A program made the position numbers and the translations under genes. This document shows positions 1-12,039 of a DNA stretch of 64,000 nt, piece after piece (the first letter of the stretch is position 1; the number at the start of each line of letters is the position of its first letter). Source of the stretch: Ampullaceana balthica (Eukaryota; Mollusca; Gastropoda; Lymnaeidae). The notes beneath the pieces were generated by a model. It ran no database searches. It saw only the letters and a program-made list of their open reading frames with translations, and had not been told where the DNA came from. Location: the NCBI GenBank assembly GCA_944989445.1, contig CALYLW010000057.1, positions 1,286,984-1,350,983 on the forward strand, in the 5' to 3' direction.

Positions 1-2420
1 CGTTCAAAGCGAGTTATTTTTAGTGAAGTCTTTTTTCCCCAATACTTTATCTTCAGCCGTGCGCATTCAAAAACTATTATATTGTCTAAATACGGTGCGC
101 ACATTTTCGTGTACGCTTCTTAATTTGAGCTGTGCAGTACAAAACATTGTCATTTTCTTTACTGGTACTTTCTATATATTATAGACACGTCAACATATTT
201 AATTACAACTGCCACACGATGCATTAGGTTTTAATTGTTTACATGTTTAAAATGTTTAAATTTAATTGCGAATTTGTTTGAATTATTTTCTGTTCCATAA
301 CTCGACATTTAATAAAAACATATTTACGTAATAATTGTGTCAGTATTTTTTTCAAGGCTTCATTTTTAGCGGTGCTTGTTCTAAAATCTTTTATCATCCG
401 ATTACTGTGCGCACATTTTCGTGTACGCATCTTAAATTTAGCTGTGTCCTATTAATATAACATTTATATTTTGTTTGTCTTTTACATAGGCTATTGTCTT
501 TTACATAAGCTATACACTTATACAATTTAAACTTAGGCTACCGGACCTATTAACATTGTAGATTAAACTAAATAAAGTGATCCTCAAAACGCTTTATTAT
601 TTTGTTTTGCGAATTGAATTTGTTATGTTCATTCCTTTGTAGTTGGTTTAACACAAGCCATTTTTAAAATCAATAATTGTCATTGTTTCACATTCGTTTT
701 TTAATTAGACATTTGATTTGTTTTGGGGTTTTTTTTTAATGTGGAATATAATTTCTTTGTTTTTTAGAAACAAAATCTGTTGTTGGGCCATGAAAGTGAC
801 TCAAAAAAGAATTTCATTCCTTTATGATATTATACCAATTGCATAAAGCAGTAAATTTTAATCGTAAATATAGACACAAATATATAAACAATTCAAATAT
901 TATTTCCATGTTAGAACAACTATAAATAGATTACAAAACTAGAGTTATTTTTGGTCCAGTTGTTATGAGCAGACTTTTTATTAAGCCAGAATATTTCTAT
1001 AACCATTTATTATTATTGTCTAAATACGGGTGCGCACATTTTCTTGAATTCCTTTTAATACGACTGCTTTAGTTTCTTTCAGTATTTTAGAAAGTACAAT
1101 TTATATATAACATTTTAAAATTTAATTTATTGGCGCTATAGGTTAAACATATTTTGCCTTTGAGGGGGGGTAGTGCCATATTATCTTTATCTCATAGACT
1201 TATGCAAATATTGTATTAATTACAATTGTGTTACGATGCAGTGTCGTAAATATATATGAGCTTTTTTAGTAACGACAGTGGTAGAGATCTTTTGGGAAAA
1301 ATGTCAACAAAGCAGTGGCCTTTTTTAATGGATACAAACAAACAAACATACAAACATTAACTGAGCTTTATATATTAGATATGCGTTTAAATTATTTTAT
1401 TTCAATTTTTCCATGATGCATTGGATTAATATTTTACATGTGTTAATGAAATTGCGATTTTTTAATATATAATTCATAATTCGACATTTAATTAAAAACC
1501 ATAGATGTAGCGAGTTTATTTTATGTGGAAAGCGATGGCCTATGTCAAATAAACTTACTTTAAAAAAGTTGGCATAAACTATAATATATATATACACTAT
1601 ACATTATAAACGTTTCGCTATTGCATGTATTGACAGTATGTCACTGTATTCAATAAAGTAATCCTGAAAACGCTTAATTAATATGAATTGCGAATTGAAC
1701 AAGCCATGTTCATTCCTCTGTAGTCGGTATAACAGGCCATTTCTAAAGTTGCTCTTTAATCATTTTTCAGATGCGCTTAGCAACAGTTTGTTTTATCTTC
1801 TTTTTTTTTATGTGGATATTTTTTTTTCAGAAACAAAATCTGGTGTGTGTGTATTGAATATAATTTACATAATATGATGCCTTATCAGAAATAGGGAAAA
1901 AAATTATTCCTTTTTGAAATTATACACATTGCATAAAAACCGTAAATATAAATTGTAAAATTTAGAGACAAAAAATTTATTAAATATTATTTCCCTTTTA
2001 CATCAACTATGAATACGTCAAAAGGAAGAGTTATTTTCGTCCAGTACATTTACGTTTATAACAAGACTTTATTTTATGAGGCCAGCTTTCTATAATCTTT
2101 TATTGTCTGAATATGGTGTGCACATTTTCTTGATAGCATTTTAATACGATGTTTTCTTTTTAAAAGTATTTTATAAAGTACATTTATAAATTTGTTTATT
2201 GGCGCTATGAGTTATGTAGCCTTTGCCTTTTTAAGGGATAGTGCCATATGTTCTTTATCTCACAGACGCGGTTACAAATATTGTATTACTTACAATTGTG
2301 TTACTATGCAGTGTCGTAATTATATATGACATTTTTGAGTGACGAGGGTGGTAGAGCTCTTTCGGAAAACCTATCAGTTATGTTTATTTAGTACAAGTGG
2401 GAATGAAATAGTAAATTTAG
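1..2420. repeat. Diverged kb-scale tandem repeat, about 2.5 units
   Basis: Three successive stretches share the same ordered landmarks: GAGTTATTTT near 11, 942 and 2030, then a TATTGTCTRAATAYGG-type motif followed by GCACATTTTC near 85, 1015 and 2100, then a CGACATTTAATWAAAA-type motif near 303 and 1481 and an ATAAAGTRATCCT motif near 573 and 1651. The period is about 0.93 kb then 1.09 kb. Units differ by many substitutions and indels, so the array is old. No coding region is visible; the short ORFs here are AT-rich chance frames. Confidence 0.6.
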
Positions 2421-3419
2421 TTATAATGGTCGTCAAGATTCATTATTTAATAAATCATATCTTTTAAATAGTAAGGTAATGTTAAAAGGCACTGCATTAA
2501 GTGAAAACAACTCACGCGGTAAAATGGTAAAAATTAAATAATTGTGTATGTTGTTTTTTTTCTCTCTCTTTTTTTTCGTACATATATTTAATTATATTTA
2601 ATTTTTTTCCCTTAAAATGGAATATCTCTGTTTCCCATAAGATTTTAACTAATAGATGAATCTGAAATATAACTTGGCAAATAAAAATTGTAATAACCAG
2701 CAACTAATACTGGGAAAAAGGGTCAGCACACTCCCGCTACAAAGTGCGGGTATAAATTCTAGTTGATTATAAAGCAAAAAACTTACAATGTAAAAGGTGT
2801 AGAGCCTTCAAATATAATTACATAATCAATATACATAATTTGCAATATCTGTCACGTATGTCATGTCTATCTGTCCGTGACGCTACTAATTTTAGAAATC
2901 AGCGCACCAAATTAATACACCAAAAAAGAACTCTTTTGGAACGGCCGAATAAATTGTTCAATAGGGAAATAAATGAATAAAATAAAAATAAATAAAATAA
3001 ATGAAAGTTCTGTATTACGTTATCTTTTAATCTGATGTGTATTTATTTTGAAAACTTCCGTCATTTTTGACGGGTGATACACTAGTTTGATACATAATTC
3101 TCAAAGTGATGCTGAAGTGTTTTATTGTGAAACTTTTAATATGGGTGAACAAAATCTCTATGGTGTCACAAAAGAAAAGATTTGTGTGTTGCGTGGAAAA
3201 GAACTGAAAAAAATGGTGGGGCATTTACTTTTTCTGGGGGAAGCATATAGGATAAGTGGAAAAGTTTTGATCCATTAATTTTGAATGTATTATCTTTTTT
3301 ATAATTATTCTTTATGGGTGTGTAGCAGGCGTTCGGTGGAGGATTCTTTTTCTACATATCCACCACCAATGTTTTACGAGATATAGTTTTCAAAAAGTTT
3401 CACTGCACTGCGCATTAGG
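2421..3419. other. No gene; AT-rich spacer with repeat fragments
   Basis: Nothing coding is recognisable. Around 3045-3085, read on the minus strand, lies a fragment of dispersed repeat family A (CCCGTCAAAAATGACGGAAG followed by TTTTCA), also seen at 15703 and 18450. Short runs such as AATAAAATAAAAATAAATAA near 2975 are low complexity. Confidence 0.4.
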
Positions 3420-3604
3420 CAGGACCGGTCATGGCAACTGCGGGGCCCTACGGCTTAGTATGCGAAACGGATTGCGTGGGGCCCAGTCTGGGTAGGGATA
3501 AGGAATTAATAAGGACACAAAGAGACAATTAAGATAGGCGGGGCCTATGAAAGTGCGGGGCCCACCGCGGCCGCATAGTTTGCAGAGGCCTAAGACCGGC
3601 CCTG
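3420..3604 (-). mobile_element. Small hAT-like MITE, CAGGGCCGGTCTTAGG family
   Basis: The element begins CAGGACCGGTCATGG and ends CTAAGACCGGCCCTG, giving imperfect terminal inverted repeats. In reverse complement it matches the copy at 47134-47308 over its length (CAGxGCCGGTCTTAGGCC, then GTGGGCCCCGC, then TCATAGGCCCCG). It has no coding capacity. Target duplications are not recognisable here, but the sister copy has a perfect 8-bp one, which places the family with hAT. Confidence 0.7.
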
Positions 3605-5300
3605 GGTGATGGCATTATTCGTCTTTCTTAACGTTTTATCGTATATTGTTTAACCGCTTTCCAAGTCTCATTAAAGAATCGCTCTGATGTGGATAGCGGG
3701 AAAAGGGGGGGGGGTAGGGGGTAGGGACGACGTCTGCAAACATCCTAATCCAAAATATCTCTCCAGGAATTGCATTATTCTCCGCGCCCAGATGGAGTTC
3801 CACCATGTGGAAAGCTAAACCCAATAGAGCCGAGCCCTCTCTCTGGCTTACTTGCGCCTACACAGTGGAAAGAATTGACGGGGGAAAAAAAAAGGAAACT
3901 CCGAGCGAGTCGCACCCAATCTCGGCTCGTTTACGGTAGATTCTTCTCCGGGACTCACCGCCTGTCTCGTTGACGCAATTGATCTTCGATTCACGAGCCT
4001 GAGAACGAGAGTCAATTCCTTTCAGGGGAGGCGGTGTGAGAGGGGAGGGGTGTGAGAGGGGAGAGGGTGTGAGAGGGGAGGCGGAGTGAGAGGGGAGGGG
4101 GAAGACACGGAAGTGGAATGGAACAACAGGGGGAGTCACTTTGGCTCGGAATTGCTGATTGTATACTCTTAGCGTATCCTCTACTGTTTTTGGTTGTACT
4201 TTTCATAGTGATGTCGCAGTTTTCAAGGAACGAAAGTTGGGTTTGGAGTAGGAGAATACGGTATCGCGGGTTGTCGGGGACGGGGTCGGGAGGGAGATTA
4301 CAGGCATGAAGATAGATGATGTAAACAGCCTTGGTGTCATTACCTTAGATTCAAAGAGAGTGATTTCAAGATAAAAAGTGTGCTGCGTCAAATTTATTGA
4401 TCTTTATAGAAAATCGACATTTACAGAATGCATGTCTATTTATTGCTTTATCATTAACTTAAGGATTGCACGCAGTGTCTGATGTTTTTCACGGAATGAT
4501 AGCCTTTAGAAGAAAAAAAAACATGATAAATTTTACTATGTCCATGTTCATTGTCAATTTGAAATTGTCTTTTTTTTAAACGCAGTTCCTTCAGAAATTT
4601 TCAATTAAAAACAAAAGAAGATTTAAACTCATCTTAGCTAAGAAGCTTAACATTTCTAGTTTTCTACATCGTCACGCTGTTTAGTTTCATGTCGAAATAG
4701 TAACCTATCATTTACCAGGTGATAAAGTTGTTGTGTGTCTTTTTCAAAGAAATATGTTGTAAATAATATTTGTAGCAATAGATTAGATGTTTATATGTTA
4801 GACATACGATTCAACAAAACCGTTCAGTATTAAGTACATCACAGATTTACTGTACTGGGTATTGAGAAGAACTTTTAAAAGTTTATTTTTGTTTCCCCAA
4901 AACCATAAAACCGACGGTTGGTGATGTACTTGTAGCTCGTCAACGTCAGCTCGTGTCCTCCAAAGTTCGTCCCTCGACCACAAGCTCGCTGATTAACCGT
5001 CAAGTCCGCGAGTCAACGGCGACGGCGGGCAGTGAGTGAGTCCATGGTAATGCTCGGTCCGATGGTCAACACAACCAATATCAATCAAGTACATGAAGTT
5101 TAGCGTCACGCTCCCCGCCCCCCACCCACCTACCCCAAGCTGGAACTGGCAGGTGGGGAGGGCGTGTTGCGGTGTTGCCGGGAAATTCCCTGATACGCAA
5201 TAGGGACGAGTTGTATTTTTTTTAAAGCTTATTTTAAAGAGAAGCTTCTACTTAAACTATTTTAATTAGAAATAAAGTTGTAAACAGTTTTTCTTTCTTG
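3605..5300. other. No gene found
   Basis: Mixed-composition spacer with a G-rich tract at about 3703-3724 and a G-rich minisatellite at 4023-4105. Open frames across 3770-4309 overlap on both strands and show no protein-like composition or domain. Confidence 0.4.
4023..4105. repeat. G-rich minisatellite
   Basis: Imperfect repeats of GTGAGAGGGGAG with extra G runs, about six copies. On the other strand it reads as a proline/serine-rich frame, which is a by-product of the repeat. Confidence 0.75.
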
Positions 5301-5302
5301 AG

Positions 5303-5407
5303 CACTTGAACATATCCACTAGGTCTCACTAGGTAGACACTTGAACATATCCACTAGGACTCACTTGGTAGACACTTGAACATATCCACTAGGACTCACT
5401 GGGTAGA
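5303..5407. repeat. 35-bp minisatellite, 3 copies
   Basis: The unit beginning CACTTGAACATATCCACTAG recurs at 5303, 5338 and 5373, an exact 35-bp period with a few substitutions. Confidence 0.9.
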
Positions 5408-6734
5408 CACAAATTACCGTTGAACGAGTAAATTTCTGTTGAGCTAAGTCCAAACAGAATACTTAGATGTTTGATTTATAACTTAGTGACACTGTCCAGC
5501 TGTATGCCCCCGGATATTTCTATTAATAGATTTCCGCCATGAAATGATAAGACTAACAGTCCGGCATTTTCGGACATGTTATAGTCAAGCTCGTCTCGCA
5601 GACGTGTAAGTAAAGGGGATGGGAGGGGGGAGGATGGAGGCAGTCCGTCAAGAAGTACATTTTTTTTTCATTAAATGGCGGGAAATAATAACTGTCCATC
5701 CCGGACAGCACAAACCCTAGCTAAGCCACTGCCAGGATTAAACTGAAAACGGCATAAATTTTATTTCGTTTTAACAAAAACGTAGAAAAAAAATAATGTA
5801 TTTTACAAATAAATTTTTTTAAAAAAAGTTAGGTGCTTATTATTGTTAAACACTTTTAAGGCCAAATTATTTATGAACACTTGAGATCTTTCCTCACATT
5901 TTCAAATTTGAATCTCTGCCGTCTCAGACTTAAGCAAAAACTGAAATGATGGCAGTACCCCACCCCCCCACCCTTTCATTGTCATGGTAATGCAATCACG
6001 GACTGTTTCGCGAGCGAACAATATCCCAGTATGGACCAGGGTAATATGATTCACCCCTCAAATAAGTCAACATTAAAGAAGTGTTTTATTCACGATATAT
6101 TAAGATCAACGGCCGTAGATTCATGATAATGATACTAAACGTGGCGCTGGTTGCCTGGGAGACGGCTCGCAATTCTTTGAACTGCGGAACTTCCGGGAAT
6201 GGACTAAAGTGGAGAGCGCCGTATGTTTGAACAGTAAGTGTCTTAAATTATCTCGTTCACGTTCACTTGAAACACCCAGCTCCGCCCCTGCCTGAGACAT
6301 GTGAGGGGTGGGACTGTGTTATGGCGTGTTCGAAACAAAAACGTTTCTATTGTATAGGTTTTATTTTCTTTCTGAACAGTAAAGTGCTTAGGGTGCGGGG
6401 TGGTCAAGCCTTTTATCGCCCCACTGGACGGAGAAACTCTCCCCCCCCCACCGGCTACACGAATTTTGTTAAAAATGCCGTCAGAGGCGGCTCATCCCTC
6501 CCCCTGTCCCTTTCTCCGCCTCTGTCCACTATTTCTTTTATTTATCTGTTGTTGTTTTTTGCTTCAAATCTTGCAGTGGTTTTTTTTTGGATTGTTCGCT
6601 TTGTCGATGATAGACTTGCAGTGTTTGCCCGTGGACAACACTACCAGAAATGATCAAAACGTCAGAAGTGACCTCTGCTAACTCACGGGAGACCACTGTG
6701 GGTTAAATTACTACCTCTTGAGCCGCACTTTTTA
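5408..6734. other. No gene found
   Basis: No recognisable coding region. The 128-residue open frame at 6267-6653 is a proline/phenylalanine-rich chance frame over low-complexity T and C runs. No transposon ends were recognised. Confidence 0.35.
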
Positions 6735-6775
6735 CAAACACACACACACACGCACACACACAAATACACACACAC
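6735..6775. repeat. (CA)n microsatellite
   Basis: Interrupted CACACA tract. Confidence 0.9.
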
Positions 6776-7067
6776 ATAACTCACACAATATAACCCCAAA
6801 AAATTAAAGCGCCCGACATGAATCTAACAAAATAGTAATTAGTTCATTAGTCATTAGTTCCCCAGATGTCATAAACAGGTAGGCGAATGAAAACAATCAC
6901 AAAGATTGTGTCTGGCCGCGTCAACATGTACACATTCATACTGGCCAGATGTTTACCTATTTAGTTTTGTTTCTATAAAACAAAATGGATTTTATTAATT
7001 TTTATGTCACAACCATGCACGTTCTACCGTTTCAAATCTCGAAGTTGAAATTTCACTCACTCACCGG

Positions 7068-7280
7068 CAATGTTCCCTTTAAGCTGCGCGGCTGCGTCGT
7101 CGCGCAGTTATCTGACCGCGCAGCCAATTCTGATAAGGATAACATAATATCTTTGTCTAATGGTGTAAAATTTTGCGCTCAAAAATGGTTGCTGTGAAAC
7201 TTTGCACATTATTTTTTTTCTTTTTGTTGTTGTTGTGTTTTTTTTTGCACACGGACCAACTAAACATAGAGGGAATATTG
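7068..7280 (+). mobile_element. hAT-type MITE, CAATGTTCCCTTTAAG family
   Basis: Starts CAATGTTCCCTTTAAG and ends AGAGGGAATATTG, an inverted repeat pair. It is flanked by CTCACCGG (7060-7067) and CTCAACGG (7281-7288), an 8-bp target duplication with one mismatch. A second copy of the family lies at 44076-44252. It has no coding capacity. Confidence 0.8.
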
Positions 7281-7417
7281 CTCAACGGTCAGATTTGACT
7301 GTAATATTGGTCATGTTCTTATATTCAGTATGTGTTTCTGGAAAGAAACTAATTAAAAAATGACAGACTTCCATTGAAAAATGAGTTTTGTCACCCATTG
7401 CGGCAAACTTTATTATT

Positions 7418-7925
7418 ATGTTTTTAATAATAATAATGATAAATTGATAATTCATTTGGCTGTATCCCAGTAAGGAATTGGGCTCACAGCGCTTTACATG
7501 AAGGTATTAACATACATATAAGTAATAAATTAGCATTCATACCATAACAACCACATTAATTACAGTACATAACACAAAAAGCAACGTTAATCATTAAAAG
7601 AATTGTTGTTTCATTAATTTGGAAAATACATTTTGAAAAGATGTGTCTTAAGTGCAGTCTTGAAGGACTTGGTTGTTTGAATACTACGGATGTGTAATGG
7701 TAGAGAATTCCATTGTTTGGCTGCACAAAAAGAGAACGACCTTTCGCCAAATGTTTTTGTGCCTCTCTTAGCAACAGAGAGAATGCGTGTGTCTGCAGAA
7801 GAGTGTAGCTGACGAGTGGGTGAGTAGACCGACAAAATGTCAGTAAGATAGGAAGGCATGAGTCGGAAAAGAAGCTTCCCATCACCATGCAGAATTACCC
7901 ATGGGTAACATCTTACTACTTCCAC
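7418..7925 (-). mobile_element. 3' end of a CR1/L2-like LINE
   Basis: The minus-strand frame 7614-7925 resembles the extreme C-terminus of non-LTR retrotransposon polymerases: a SVYSPTRQLHSSADTR segment, then FGERSFSFCAAKQWNSLP and a final FKTALKTHLF, a layout typical of CR1/L2/Rex-type proteins. Downstream on the same strand are a short 3' UTR with GTAAAGCGCTGTGAGCC and a final ATTATTATTA-type tail at about 7418-7440, as expected for microsatellite-tailed LINEs. It is 5'-truncated and not a host gene. The second frame at 7556-7888 is a shadow. Confidence 0.75.
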
Positions 7926-8423
7926 TCTCGTGATACAATACTTTAATGCTGCAGTGGTCCAACTGTACCAGGACTATTGAATATTAGTATGTAACTGAAT
8001 GTCAAAAGGCAACATAAAAAATAAGTGAGACTCAGTTCATGCACATACATCCGACTTAATCATGTTCTTTTTTTTTCGAAATATCTTCAGGTTTACGTGG
8101 GTCACATTGAACCCCATAGTGGGCCGCATGTTGCCCGCGGGCCGCAGTTTTCACACCACAGCAGTGGCATTTTTTTACCCTAATCTTTTTCATACCCTGC
8201 ACCAATGGTAAGTAACAACCTGCATTGTAGGCTCCCTGCACTACCAGCAACTGCACCATGGGCACCCAGCACTGGTGGCACCCTGCATTCTTAGCGCCCT
8301 GCTTTGATGGCGCCCTTAAATGATGGCACCCTGCACTGGGGGCACCCCGCACTGATGGCACCCTGTGCTGGATGCACTGCCCTCGCTGTTAACGTTAGTT
8401 AACCTGTTCTTCAGCCATCCTGA

Positions 8424-8674
8424 GCAAAGCTCTGACAATGCCCTCCCTCTCCACCCCGGTCAAAGCTCTGACAATGCCCTCCCTCTCCACCCCGGTCAAA
8501 GCTCTGACAATGCCCTCCCTCTCCACCCAGTCAAAGCTCTGACAATGCCCTCCCTCTCCACCCCGGTCAAAGCTCTGACAATGCCCTCCCTCTCCACCCC
8601 GGTCAAAGCTCTGACAATGCCCTCCCTTTCCACCCCGGTCAAAGCTCTGACAATGCCCTCCCTCTCCACCCGGT
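8424..8674. repeat. 36-bp minisatellite, about 7 copies
   Basis: The unit CAAAGCTCTGACAATGCCCT plus 16 bp recurs with a 36-bp period, one unit shorter by 1-2 bases. Because 36 is a multiple of three, frames stay open on both strands, so the 134- and 68-residue ORFs are not evidence of a gene. Confidence 0.9.
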
Positions 8675-8699
8675 CATGGTGTCTCCCGACGCAGACATT

Positions 8700-9835
8700 C
8701 ACCCCGTGCCCCTATCGTGATGCGATTGATCGGTATACTTTTTTCCCCATTTGCTTTATATTTATTTAATCAAAGGTAAACACACGATCAAAAAAAAATG
8801 CAACAGCGTACGATTCTCTTACAACACTCTGATCTGCATCTAAATTGTGCTTTAATTAAAATCTTAATTTTATGCATAAAAGCAATAGTTTCGGCCTACC
8901 TTTTTTAATAAATCCAATGAAACTTTTCAAGTGTTAAGAAAAAGGGAAAAAATGATTTTAAATTTAAAAAATCTAATACACATTAAACTTATTTTTTTTA
9001 CACAGGGAAAACAGATTCCATTATCGGATTAAAACTCTCTCCCTCTGTGGTGAGTTAAGGCCTGGGTTCCACCGTCCTTTAAAGAAAGTGAAATAAAATA
9101 AGAGATTAAATCCACTCATAAGAAAAGTGTGAAAGAATTGTGGACTATTTAATGATGATAACGATAAGAAATTTCGTCTTTACAGATATTGGTCCATCAA
9201 TACAAAGTACTTTTACATGTTTACAACCATAGTGAGGTTCACCTTAACGCTGGGTTAGTACGCCATTATGCAAACAGTTTTAAAACAGCTTAGTGTGAAA
9301 TTTCCGAATGTTCTACACAAAAAGCAGTCACCACAACAAAGCAGGCGCATTTTTTTTAAACGGGTCTGTATAGATCCAACAAACACCCCTGTGAATTATT
9401 TTTGAACGCGCCTTCTTTCCGGGGCGTGCAACATGAGCCGGCGCGGCACCGTCACCACGCATGCGTCTACCAGCCGGTGGGTGTTCTGAGGAGACTGTCA
9501 CCACGTGACGTGGCGGGCTCGTGAGCACCAAGGGTGGTGGTGGTTCGGGGAACGTCGCGCAATGAGAGGCGCGTGATCTCGGGAATGGTAAGGTTAATGG
9601 TGACTGCGCGATAAACGGGGAACGTGAGTACAGTACCCTGGATCGTGTCGTCGGGGCGTTTTGCCTCACGTGCCGAACGAATAGTACCACAGTCGATAGC
9701 GGGTTATCAAACGGGGGGAGGGGGGCATATAAGTAAAAAAAAACGCAAACTTATATAATAGTTTATTTTTTATTATGAAGCATTTTTATGTTTTTTTGTT
9801 GCCTTCAGCTATATTGTTTTATAAATTAATTTATA
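8700..9835. other. No gene found; GC-rich patch at 9400-9700
   Basis: Mostly AT-rich unique-looking sequence. Around 9400-9700 the composition turns GC- and CpG-rich, and a 120-residue minus frame spans it, but no domain, splice sites or plausible protein are visible. A CpG-rich regulatory segment is possible but unsupported. Confidence 0.3.
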
Positions 9836-10079
9836 CTAGCTGACCCGCGGCGTAGCATACGCCGCTAATGATTTAGTGACGGGTGAAGACTTCCTGAAAG
9901 ACACGGTTGTCAAAATGGGGTGGGTTTGGGCAAACGACTGTGAATGAATGACAAGAAGGAACTCTGGAGAGACCCGCGGCGTATCACCCGCCTACGGCGC
10001 CCACCTTTTTCAAAATCCCAACTAACTTGTCCTTGTTTGATCAATACGAAATATTAAATTTTCTGAAATGTACACAAAG
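9836..10079 (+). mobile_element. Dispersed repeat family A, copy 1
   Basis: Starts ACTAGCTGACCCGCGGCGTA and continues through ACGGGTGAAGACTTCCTGAA to a tail with CCTTGTTTGATCAATACGAA and GTACACAAAGTAT. It is nearly collinear with the copy at 18305, so this is an interspersed element, not unique DNA. The superfamily cannot be assigned from sequence alone. The 18-bp minisatellite begins directly at its 3' tail. Confidence 0.65.
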
Positions 10080-10082
10080 TAT

Positions 10083-10934
10083 ACTGGCACTGACCACTTT
10101 ACTGGCACTGACCACTTTACTGGCACTGACCACTTTACTGGCACTGACCAATTTACTGGCACTGACCACTTTTCAGGCACTGATCACTTTACTGGCACTG
10201 ACCACTTTACTGGCGCTGACCACTTTACTGGCGCTGACCACTCTACTGGCACTGACCACTCTACTGGCACTGACCACTTTACTGGCACTGACCACTTTAC
10301 TGGCACTGACCACTTTACTGGCACTGACCACTTTACTGGCACTGACCACTCTACTGGCACTGACCACTTCACTGGCACTGACCACTTTACTGGCACTGAC
10401 CACTTTACTGGCACAGACGACTTTTCAGGCACTGACCACTTTTCAGGCACTGACCACTTTACTGGCACTGACCACTCTACTGGCACTGACCACTTTACTG
10501 GCACTGACCACTTTACTGGCACTGACCACTTTACTGGCACTGACCACTCTACTGGCACTGACCACTTTACTGGCACTGACCACTTTACTGGCACTGACCA
10601 CTTTACTGGCACTGACCACTTTACTGGCACTGACCACTTTACTGGCACTGACCACTCTACTGGCACTGACCACTTTACTGGCACTGACCACTTTACTGGC
10701 ACTGACCACTTTACTGGCACTGACGAATTTTCAGACACTGACCACTTTTCAGGCACTGACCACTTTACTGGCACTGACCACTCTACTGGCACTGACCACT
10801 CTACTGGCACTGACCACTTTACTGGCACTGAACACTTTACTGGCACTGACCACTTTACTGGCACTGACCACTTTACTGGCACTGACCACTTTTCAGGCAC
10901 TGACCACTTTTCAGGCACTGACCACTTTACTGAA
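10083..10934. repeat. 18-bp minisatellite, about 47 copies
   Basis: Head-to-tail ACTGGCACTGACCACTTT with few substitutions (CTC for TTT, TTTTCAGG variants). The period is six codons, so long frames are open in several frames on both strands (about 320 residues of a hexapeptide repeat). That is an arithmetic consequence of the period. No start context, splice sites or non-repetitive coding flank supports a gene. Confidence 0.95.
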
Positions 10935-11802
10935 AACACCCCTTTTTCTGACACTACCAAAGCGCCGATCCACAAAACTGAACACATAAAGGAACACCTC
11001 AATTCAATGAATTCAGATTTAACCAAACTGTAAGTCGCCATCTCAGAAAGTAAAAACTCTCGGTTTAGCTGAACATGCACTCTCTCTATAACAATAGAAG
11101 ATAATAGACACGTGTGTGTGTGGGGGTGGGGGGACGGGCTTTTATACAATGCCTATTTCACTTGCACTAACCGCCAGAATATTCGATTGAACTTCCACAC
11201 CTTTTACATTAATTTGAATAAAACACATAGCTTAACATACGTGCGTGCAGATTTAACAAAGGTGCATGATGGAGAGTGTTGAAGAATACTGGGGTCGGGA
11301 GCGGGTGGGGGTGGAGGGGGGGTCTGACTTACGAAACAGTTACGGACAAGAAACGCCCGCGTGATAAACTGCAGACACGGAGTTTTTATCTCAAGACAAC
11401 GATCGAATGGTTCTGGAACCAATGAAAGGATCACTATTGTGATGAAGGAAAACAACCTCAAATCATGGCATCACGAGATAAATAGCTGAACACCCCGTGT
11501 TAGAAGATGAGTAAACACTGGGATCTCTTTACCCCATAACCTCAATTCATTTTTTAAAAACATACATCGCCAAAGAATTAACGCTAATAATCGTTGGGCA
11601 TTAATTTTTGGTTAAATCCCTCATGGTCATAGAGCACGAATAATAAATTCAAGATTTTGTGACAGCTGTAATGAGTTAAATGTACTCTCTGTACACTGAA
11701 TTCCTGATGCAAACAAATTGAGAAAGAAAAAAAAGAAAAAAAAACATTCAGGAGGTAAGGGATAGTACCAAAGAAATATTTGGTTAATGGTGAAATAGGG
11801 CA
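10935..11802. other. No gene found
   Basis: Spacer with a G-rich tract near 11300. No recognisable coding region or transposon end. Confidence 0.35.
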
Positions 11803-12030
11803 GTGGTTCTCAACCTCTTTTGAGGTTCAATGACCACTTGAAAAATGTGTGTTTTAGCCACAGACCACTAATGAAAATTGTGCTACTGCCGTGCTGGAAA
11901 TTTATGAATAATTATACTTTGTATATAACTAGTAACTAGTATACATGTTAGGTTAGTAAGTAAAACTATGCTAATATTATTATACGATTTGCATGCTCCA
12001 AAAAAAGATTGAATGGAAACCGTTATTTAA
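11803..12030 (+). mobile_element. Probable truncated hAT end
   Basis: CAGTGGTTCTCAACCTCTTT at 11804 followed by GACCACTTGAAAAATG is the typical 5' end of a hAT family in animal genomes. The matching 3' inverted end was not found; related-element sequence takes over by about 12040, so only a fragment is supported. Confidence 0.45.
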
Positions 12031-12039
12031 TAATAGGTG

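Noticed and set aside
6150..6165. X-box-like RFX site GTTGCCTGGGAGAC
   Set aside because: The right half-site does not match the consensus and no gene start is visible nearby.
9328..9690. 120-residue minus-strand frame in a GC-rich patch
   Set aside because: No domain, low-complexity Pro/Arg content; GC-rich sequence has fewer stops by chance.
10027..11149. Two plus-strand and one minus-strand open frames of about 320 residues
   Set aside because: They are the 18-bp array read in frames kept open by a period divisible by three. No non-repetitive protein, splice signal or start context.
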